This document shows, one piece after another, positions 58,143 through 64,000 of a DNA stretch of 64,000 nucleotides. Within the stretch, counting starts at the first letter, position 1. The number at the start of each line of letters is the position of its first letter. The DNA is from Clarkia xantiana subsp. parviflora (taxonomy: Eukaryota; Streptophyta; Magnoliopsida; Myrtales; Onagraceae): NCBI GenBank assembly GCA_036873135.1, contig JAPTYO010000012.1, positions 11,292,090 to 11,356,089 of the forward strand. The letters are read 5' to 3'. The position numbers and the translations under genes are program-made. Under the pieces are notes generated by a model. The model did not search any database and had not been told where the DNA came from. It saw nothing but the letters and a program-made list of their open reading frames with translations.

Positions 58143-60761
58143 ATGCAATTCCGAGGAGATTTTCCGCTTCTTGGGTTCTTGCTTCTGAATCTATGGCGTT
58201 CAGTATCATCACTGGGCTCAATGTCCTCCATTGCCATCTCCTACGGCGAGAACGGTCCAGTCTACTGCGCCATTAGGTCAGACGGGTCCCACCTCGTGGC
58301 TTGCTTCGGTACCAACTCAGCTATCCTCTACGGATCCCCCGCGCACTTTCCCTTCGCCGGACTCACCGCCGGCGACGGCTTTGTCTGCGGCCTCTTGACG
58401 GACTCCAACCAGCCCTACTGTTGGGGCAGCAGCAGTTACATTCAGATGGGCGTTCCTCAGCCCATGTCAAAAGGCGCTCAGTACACTGACCTCAGCGCCG
58501 GCGACTACCACCTCTGCGGCTTAAGGAAACAAATCCCGTCTCTTAATCTGAGCTACGTTGACTGCTGGGGCTACAACATGACAAGAACCTACGTATTCGA
58601 TGGTCCGGTCGTGTCCATCACGGCAGGGTCAGGGTTCAACTGCGGTCTCTTCTTGCTGAACAAGACAGTGTTTTGCTGGGGGGACGAGACGAGCAGCCGG
58701 GTCATTAGCTTAGTCCCTAAGCAACTGAGGTTCCGGGAGGTAGCTGCCGGTGGTTACCATGTTTGTGGGATAATCGACGGGCCGAGTTCCCGAGTTTTCT
58801 GTTGGGGGAGAAGCTTAGAGTTAGACCTCGAAGTCGAAATCTCGGTTCAGTATTCTTCAAGGATAAAGAATGTCGATTTGCCGCCACGGGACCCGATGGT
58901 GTCGATCGTGGGTGGAAAGTTCCATGCTTGTGGGATCAAGAGCTCGGATCGAACCGTGGTTTGTTGGGGGTTTACGGTGAAGTCGAGCACTTTACCACCG
59001 ACTAACCAAATCGCCGAGATGGCTTCCGGGAACTACTTCACTTGTGGGGTCTTATTGGAAACCCTAAAGCCGGTTTGTTGGGGGCTCGGGTTCCCGACCT
59101 CTCTGCCTGTAGCTGTGGAACCCGGGCAATGCAAATCGGCTCCTTGTCCACCCAATGGCGATGCTCCTGTACCGTGCACGACTCACTGCTCCGATGATAT
59201 GTACTGCTCAGACCGGCAATGTCGATATAACTGCTCGGGGTGTCTCTCGGCGCAATGTTTCTCGAATTGTTCAGTGAGTTTAGTGGATTCGAAGAGGAAT
59301 GAGAGGTTCTGGGCAGTGCAGTTGCCGGTTCTTGTGACGGAGATTGTGTTTGCCGTGTTCCTCGTCGTGGTTGTGCTACTCACTGCTGTTCTTTACGTGC
59401 GGTACAAGTTAAGGAACTGTAGGTGCTCAGATTTCAAGAAAACAAACACGGTGACATTCTCTCCGTTCAGCAAAGAAAACCACCACCAGAGCGTGGCGGT
59501 CCGGCCAGATATAGACGAGCTCAAGATCAGGCGGGCTCGGATGTTTACCTACGAGGAGCTCGATCGGGCAACCGATGGGTTCAAGGAGGAGTCACAAGTC
59601 GGGAAAGGGAGCTTCTCTTGTGTGTTCAAGGGTGTTTTGAAGGACGGGACTGTGGTGGCGGTGAAGCGCGCGATCATCTCGTCTTCTTCTGAGAAGAACT
59701 CCAAGGAGTTTCGTACCGAACTGGATTTGCTCTCGAGATTGAACCACGCGCATCTGCTCAGTCTGCTAGGCTACTGCGAAGAAGGAGGAGAGAGGCTTCT
59801 GGTTTACGAGTTCATGGCGCATGGTTCGCTTCACCAGTACCTCCACGGCAACGACAAGGCACAGATGGATTGGATCAGACGAGTCACCATAGCCGTCCAG
59901 GCGGCCAGAGGGATCGAGTATTTGCACGGCTACGCTTGCCCTCCCGTCATCCACCGTGACATCAAATCCTCCAATATTCTCATCGACGAGGAACACAACG
60001 CTCGCGTGGCGGACTTCGGTTTATCGCTGCTAGGGCCTGTCGATAGCAGCTCGCCGCTCGCAGAGCTTCCAGCTGGCACGCTAGGGTACCTGGACCCGGA
60101 GTACTACCGCCTCCACTACCTGACGACCAAATCCGACGTCTACAGCTTCGGCGTGCTGCTACTGGAGATTCTGAGCGGGCGAAAGGCAATCGATATGCAG
60201 TACGACGAGGGGAACGTTGTGGAATGGGCGGTGCCGCTAATTAAAGCAGGAGACATTCCGGCCATCTTGGATCCAGATCTGAAAACGGAGGAGGTGGATC
60301 TGGAAGCCTTGAGAAGAATCGCGAACGTGGCTTGCAAGTGCGTGAGGATGAGGGGGAAGGAGCGGCCATCGATGGATAAGGTCACGACGGCGTTGGAGAG
60401 GGCGCTTGCGCAGTTGATGGGGAGCCCTTGCAGTGAGCAGCCGATATTGCCGACGGAGGTGGTGCTGGGGAGTTCGCGTATGCACAAGAAATCGTCGTCG
60501 TCGAACCGATCGGCTTCGGAAACTGAAGTGCTAGTAGTGGCGGAGGGAGAAGATCAGAGGTTCGAGTTTAGGGCGCCGTCGTGGATAACGTTCCCGAGCG
60601 TGACGTCGTCACAGAGGAGGAAGTCGTCGGTGTCGGAAGCGGACATTGAGGGGAAGAACTGTGACCAGAAGAGTGTTGCGGCGGTTGGGTTGAGGTCATT
60701 GGAGGAAGAGATTGGGCCTGCTTCTCCTCAGCAGAATCTCTTCTTGCAGCATAACTTCTAG
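58143..60761 (+). CDS. ACR4: CRINKLY4-type receptor-like kinase
   Basis: Intronless, 872 residues from ATG 58143 (MQFRGDFPLL). A hydrophobic signal peptide (~1-27) leads into repeated CWG-containing 'crinkly' repeats (~35-325) that form a propeller-like ectodomain. A Cys-rich TNFR-like stretch (~330-378), one membrane span (~392-422) and a kinase domain (~478-755) follow. Kinase residues: VAVKR Lys ~508, HRDIKSSN Asp ~606, DFG Asp ~624. The C terminus keeps FEFRAPSWITFPSVTSSQRR, a segment I recall from ACR4. Arabidopsis ACR4 is ~895 residues and also intronless, so the gene looks complete. Family role: plasma-membrane receptor controlling epidermal cell identity and formative root divisions, with CLE40 reported as ligand. 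Orthology is inferred from architecture and the C terminus. Confidence 0.92.
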   Translation: MQFRGDFPLLGFLLLNLWRSVSSLGSMSSIAISYGENGPVYCAIRSDGSHLVACFGTNSAILYGSPAHFPFAGLTAGDGFVCGLLTDSNQPYCWGSSSYIQMGVPQPMSKGAQYTDLSAGDYHLCGLRKQIPSLNLSYVDCWGYNMTRTYVFDGPVVSITAGSGFNCGLFLLNKTVFCWGDETSSRVISLVPKQLRFREVAAGGYHVCGIIDGPSSRVFCWGRSLELDLEVEISVQYSSRIKNVDLPPRDPMVSIVGGKFHACGIKSSDRTVVCWGFTVKSSTLPPTNQIAEMASGNYFTCGVLLETLKPVCWGLGFPTSLPVAVEPGQCKSAPCPPNGDAPVPCTTHCSDDMYCSDRQCRYNCSGCLSAQCFSNCSVSLVDSKRNERFWAVQLPVLVTEIVFAVFLVVVVLLTAVLYVRYKLRNCRCSDFKKTNTVTFSPFSKENHHQSVAVRPDIDELKIRRARMFTYEELDRATDGFKEESQVGKGSFSCVFKGVLKDGTVVAVKRAIISSSSEKNSKEFRTELDLLSRLNHAHLLSLLGYCEEGGERLLVYEFMAHGSLHQYLHGNDKAQMDWIRRVTIAVQAARGIEYLHGYACPPVIHRDIKSSNILIDEEHNARVADFGLSLLGPVDSSSPLAELPAGTLGYLDPEYYRLHYLTTKSDVYSFGVLLLEILSGRKAIDMQYDEGNVVEWAVPLIKAGDIPAILDPDLKTEEVDLEALRRIANVACKCVRMRGKERPSMDKVTTALERALAQLMGSPCSEQPILPTEVVLGSSRMHKKSSSSNRSASETEVLVVAEGEDQRFEFRAPSWITFPSVTSSQRRKSSVSEADIEGKNCDQKSVAAVGLRSLEEEIGPASPQQNLFLQHNF

Positions 60762-60970
60762 AACTCAACCACAAAATTCCCCAGAATTGTTTATCTTGTT
60801 GTACAAACTAATTAATTAAATCTGAAAGATTTTGTAGTAATCTGGGACTCTTTCTGTATCGTAATATGTATCTATCCATTTCTAGGGAAATTTGTAAGGA
60901 TGCAATTTCTTTCACTAGACGATAATCGTGTAAACGAGGGATGGGCAATCAAAAAAATAAGAAAAATTCA
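60762..60970. other. Spacer between receptor kinase and tRNA gene
   Basis: Presumed 3' untranslated region of the kinase; no clear extra feature. Confidence 0.5.
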
Positions 60971-61042
60971 TGCCCTCACGCAGGATTGAACTACGGACCT
61001 TCAGTTTACAAGACTGACGCTCTACCACTGAGCTATAAGGGC
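60971..61042 (-). tRNA. trnT-UGU: tRNA-Thr (anticodon UGU)
   Basis: On the minus strand the 72 bases fold into a full cloverleaf: acceptor stem GCCCTTA/TGAGGGC with discriminator A, D arm GCTC-AGTGGTA-GAGC, anticodon stem TCAGT/ACTGA with loop CTTGTAA (anticodon TGT), variable AGGTC, and T arm CGTAG/CTGCG with loop TTCAATC. No intron and no encoded CCA, as expected for a nuclear gene. The opposite strand ends in a pyrimidine-poor spacer; a T-run terminator downstream is not obvious. Confidence 0.93.
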
Positions 61043-61953
61043 TGTTGTATATAAACATTCTTATAAATTATTATTATAACATTTTGATAGGAAACACTTG
61101 GCCTCATGTACATCAAAATGGAAATCTGTTAAATCTGATTTACTATCTAACCTTCTGAGGCTCGAATACCACCTCCATTTATGCATTTATAAAAGAATCA
61201 CATTTTACTAGATTTCACATATTTTCTTGAGATCAATCAACACAGTAAGTTTGGATTGTACTCATGTGAGGTTTGATATGGTTGATGCTTTCTGCTTTTA
61301 GTTCTTTATCGGTTACACTATTGGCTATCAACTTTTTACAAATAAGATGGACCCTAATTCATAAAAAGAGTATGAACAATTTCTGCAGAATGTGAAGAGT
61401 GTAGAGTTGAATCTGATTTGCTAATCAAAGATTCACTCACATAAATGATTGATGAACAATGGTGAAGAGAATCGGATAAAAAATTACAGTAAAGGAATCA
61501 AGAGAACTTCATTGATCAACTTAACTTGCATTACAAGACAACTTGCTTAAATAACAAGTTATTCCATAACTGTTATAGATAAAAATCGTACAAAAATGTA
61601 AAACCGACCCTAAAAACTAGGAGTAACTTTCCAACGGGATAAACTAACTAAGTCTTATCCAAATACAACACAAACACACTTTAAACATTTAGTTACTACA
61701 CACTTAAGCATGACAATAGGCCTGCACTATGTCTGCACCATGTTTGCACTTGCTGAAACATTACCTCTGTACTTACTGAAGCACTGCTTTTACACTTTAC
61801 TGGTCACCATGATACTTGCACTTACTGAACATTTGCACTTGCAGGACACCATTTTCATTGATAATCTATCACCCAAGGTTACTGGAGCCATCTTACTCCA
61901 AATCATTTCCTTGGAGGTAATAAACGATAATTCATTTGAATTTGAATTATTAC
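61043..61953. other. Intergenic DNA
   Basis: AT-rich with no recognised gene. The part nearest 61953 is presumably 3' untranslated sequence of the ATL gene. Confidence 0.5.
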
Positions 61954-62829
61954 TTAAGATTTGCTGCTCTCTCCATAATTATCTGCTGACCCAGAAACTT
62001 CAGCAAATCTTCCATTGCTGCTTGTTCTATTATCAGAAAACTCTCCAAAAGTTATGCAGCTTCCAGTGTGTCCCCTCACAATTTTAAACCTGACTTGATC
62101 AGAGAGTCTCAATGTATACTTCTCGTGTCCTTTCGATAACTCATTCCTTGCTCTCACTATAGAATGCCCTGTCGAGTTAGACCGAGGCAACCTATCAACC
62201 TCGTTTAGCTTCCTGGACATTGTCCTCGTGCAACCCATGCTTTGCCCCCTAGATTCTTCACTGTCCTCCTCATCATCATCATCATCACTGACATCTTCTC
62301 TTTCGTCATCTTCAATGTTGATACTAACCGCATCCTCGTAACTAACCTCTCTGATACTAGACATGGGACTGCCATGGCCAATCTGGGGAGAAACTAGCTT
62401 TTCCGGGGGTAAGTCAAGGTCTCTTCGACAAACCGGACATGTCTTATGTGACTCAAGCCAGAGATCTACGCACTCCTTATGGAAAACATGGTAGCATACT
62501 GTGAGGAGGCGTAACATGCTGTGATCTTCAAACTCGGACAAACAAATGGCGCATTCTAGGCTGAACTTGGTGTCTTGTCGGATTTCTTTGACAGTGGAGT
62601 ACTCGAAAGTAGGGAAAGTCTGCACCAGTGAAGGGTCGAGGCCGTTGGTAGAATTGACAACCATTAAGTTGAGGGTAGGGCTATTTAAGTTACTGAAAAG
62701 GTTCTGAGTTAGGAAGCGGCAGAGGCAAATGAGGAAGAAGCCTAAGAAGAAGGCGGCGATGAGGAGGGCGATGAGGAGTATTGTGAGGGATGATGAAGGG
62801 TATACGGTGGGTGATGGGGAGGGATTCAT
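61954..62829 (-). CDS. ATL-family RING-H2 E3 ubiquitin ligase
   Basis: Intronless, 291 residues, ATG 62829. An N-terminal membrane span (~15-41) is followed by the GLD motif (63-65) and FPTFEYS. The RING-H2 finger is C93-X2-C96-X15-C112-X-H114-X2-H117-X2-C120-X10-C131-X2-C134, with Trp124 that contacts E2 enzymes. A Glu/Asp-rich segment (~172-195) and a C-terminal STGHSIV...KYTLRLSDQVR segment follow. These mark the ATL family, membrane-anchored ubiquitin ligases; the C-terminal segment is reminiscent of the ATL6/ATL31 group (carbon/nitrogen balance, defence). An oddity is LLTVCYH where ATLs usually have LLPxCxH. Which ATL this is cannot be settled by eye. Confidence 0.9.
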   Translation of the reverse strand: MNPSPSPTVYPSSSLTILLIALLIAAFFLGFFLICLCRFLTQNLFSNLNSPTLNLMVVNSTNGLDPSLVQTFPTFEYSTVKEIRQDTKFSLECAICLSEFEDHSMLRLLTVCYHVFHKECVDLWLESHKTCPVCRRDLDLPPEKLVSPQIGHGSPMSSIREVSYEDAVSINIEDDEREDVSDDDDDEEDSEESRGQSMGCTRTMSRKLNEVDRLPRSNSTGHSIVRARNELSKGHEKYTLRLSDQVRFKIVRGHTGSCITFGEFSDNRTSSNGRFAEVSGSADNYGESSKS

Positions 62830-63657
62830 TTATTTAGGAAAAGAGATGAGATGCATTGAAGAGATGATGGGTAGTAGTGTAGTAGTTGTTTAGTATTTGG
62901 TTGAGGATGAATTTGCAAAGAGAAAAAATGATGGAGAGGAAATGTCTCGGGTTTGTGGTAATGGTTGGGTTTTCATGGAGTATTGAACGAGTCTTTGTGT
63001 CAATCAACACTATAGGAAGGAACCAAATTTGGCTCTCCTGATTCTTCTCATCTTTTGATTCTGGTCAAGATTCTTGATGCTTTTGCTTTCCTATTTCTTA
63101 GGCCTTAGCTGAAATAATAATTACTCAACTTTCACAAATTGGGCACTGTTCTGGAATTAGTTGAAACTTGGAGATGATAAAAGTTAGGGTTGGACTAAAT
63201 TACTTACATTCAAGAACGATCACAAATGCAAACTGTGGTTTTACGGGTCATTTGCGGGTCACGGGTAAAATTGACAGGCCTACTCAATGTGACGTTAATG
63301 TTAAAGTCCTCCCCAGTGTAACGTCTCCGGCGGATTTCGACATCGGGTCGCCCACAACTCGTTTTACCAATGGGAACAACCCAACCTTGGGTTTATAATT
63401 ATATGCCTTTGATATGTATAGTTTTCAGTTTTCACAATGAACAAGAAAATACTTTATATAGGGTAGGGTATATAAAGTTAATTAACATAGTAAATATTAC
63501 AAATTTATTAATTAATTAACCAGTTAATAAATATTGTAAATATTACAAACTTTATTTATTTCCCTAATAAAAAAGTTTACGGTTTTAGCAAGGTATTATA
63601 GTAAATACCGCCATAAAGTACACGCGCCTACAGTCCAGAGTATGGCGGCGCGTACAT
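62830..63657. other. Intergenic DNA upstream of the ATL gene
   Basis: Presumed ATL promoter (GAGA-rich near 62840-62950) and, toward 63657, presumed 3' untranslated sequence of the hydrolase gene. No further element recognised. Confidence 0.5.
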
Positions 63658-64000
63658 TCATGACTGGTGCTTGACGCCCTCCACCCTGGATTTGAGCCAA
63701 TCGACGATTTCTCCAAAAACCAACTCCACACTCTCCTCGGGTTCGCCGACCAGCTGGTGCCACATCCCGTCATACACCCTAATAGTCTTATCCGTGGTGG
63801 CAGCTCGTTCGTACAGTTCCCTTACGCACTGCGGATCGCACACAACGTCATCTCCACCGTGTACGATCAAGAACGGCACCTCAACCTCCTCGAACCGCCC
63901 CTGCAGGTCCTTACACACCCTCATCAGCTCGAGCGCCGTCGCAGCACGCGGCTTCGCCGTTGTCCTTCTCGGGCTGGAGATCGCTAGCTTCCTCTTCCAG
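63658..64000 (-). CDS. Monoacylglycerol-lipase / caffeoylshikimate-esterase-like hydrolase, C-terminal part
   Basis: The frame is open to the right window edge (TTAKPRAATALELMR...) and stops at 63658. It contains EVPFLIVHGGDDVVCDP, which carries the catalytic Asp, and GMWHQL with the catalytic His, then GEPEESVELVFGEIVDWL. This is the C-terminal third of the plant alpha/beta-hydrolase family that includes monoacylglycerol lipases and caffeoylshikimate esterase. The nucleophile Ser and start lie beyond the window. Substrate cannot be decided from this part. Confidence 0.88.
   Translation of the reverse strand, partial: WKRKLAISSPRRTTAKPRAATALELMRVCKDLQGRFEEVEVPFLIVHGGDDVVCDPQCVRELYERAATTDKTIRVYDGMWHQLVGEPEESVELVFGEIVDWLKSRVEGVKHQS

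Noticed and set aside
60971..61042. tRNA-Thr considered as plastid-derived DNA
   Set aside because: The sequence does not match the plastid trnT-UGU I recall, and no plastid flanks are present; a nuclear gene is the simpler reading.
61480..61700. Stretch resembling the end of a retroelement LTR in reverse orientation
   Set aside because: No partner LTR, no TG/CA borders with duplication and no coding motif nearby.

Overview
The window is nuclear DNA of a flowering plant, most likely a eudicot. It is AT-rich, has spliced genes with GT-AG introns, plant-only families (FAR1-related factor, CRINKLY4-type receptor kinase, ATL RING-H2 ligase, single-CRM RNA-binding protein) and a dense load of plant transposons. 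All similarity statements come from reading motifs by eye; no database search was possible, and percent identities are hand counts.

The left 27.6 kb is one nest of transposons. The outer shell is a Mutator-like element (MULE, 1684-27626) with ~230-bp terminal inverted repeats and a perfect 9-bp target duplication. Without its inserts it is ~3.7 kb. It carries a decayed GRF-zinc-finger/coiled-coil/membrane ORF and a PB1-like ORF, but no visible transposase catalytic core. Into it jumped Ty3/Gypsy element A of the Tat lineage (4903-27092). Into A's 5' LTR jumped a second Tat element, B (5108-15841), and into A's gag jumped a 524-bp palindromic MULE-type MITE (17669-18192). Both Tat elements have two RNase H domains, a family-specific tandem array after pol, and an antisense intron-containing ORF between pol and the 3' LTR. 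B has lost gag completely. All the retroelement genes contain breaks.

From 27.9 kb the window turns to host genes separated by smaller transposons. A CRM-domain gene (28834-31925, minus, four coding exons, a MITE in its last intron) lies head-to-head with a FAR1-related factor gene (32379-34448, plus) whose start codon appears to be split by an intron. A hAT-type MITE (34727-35605) and a Helitron-like 3' end (36255) follow. At 38416-44851 a hAT-type element holds an unidentified ORF and a decayed Ty1/Copia element (39004-44520).

At 46174-50314 is a six-exon gene of unknown function built from duplicated, all-phase-0 exon modules with two SAP-like segments. After 6 kb of AT-rich DNA (a 478-bp palindrome, microsatellites, a probable solo Tat LTR) come an intronless CRINKLY4/ACR4-type receptor kinase (58143-60761) with possible upstream ORFs, a tRNA-Thr(UGU) gene (60971-61042, minus), an ATL RING-H2 ubiquitin ligase (61954-62829, minus), and the C-terminal part of a monoacylglycerol-lipase/caffeoylshikimate-esterase-like hydrolase that runs off the right edge. 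The order FRF1-like, unknown gene, ACR4-like recalls Arabidopsis chromosome 3 (At3g594xx); that collinearity is from memory and needs checking.
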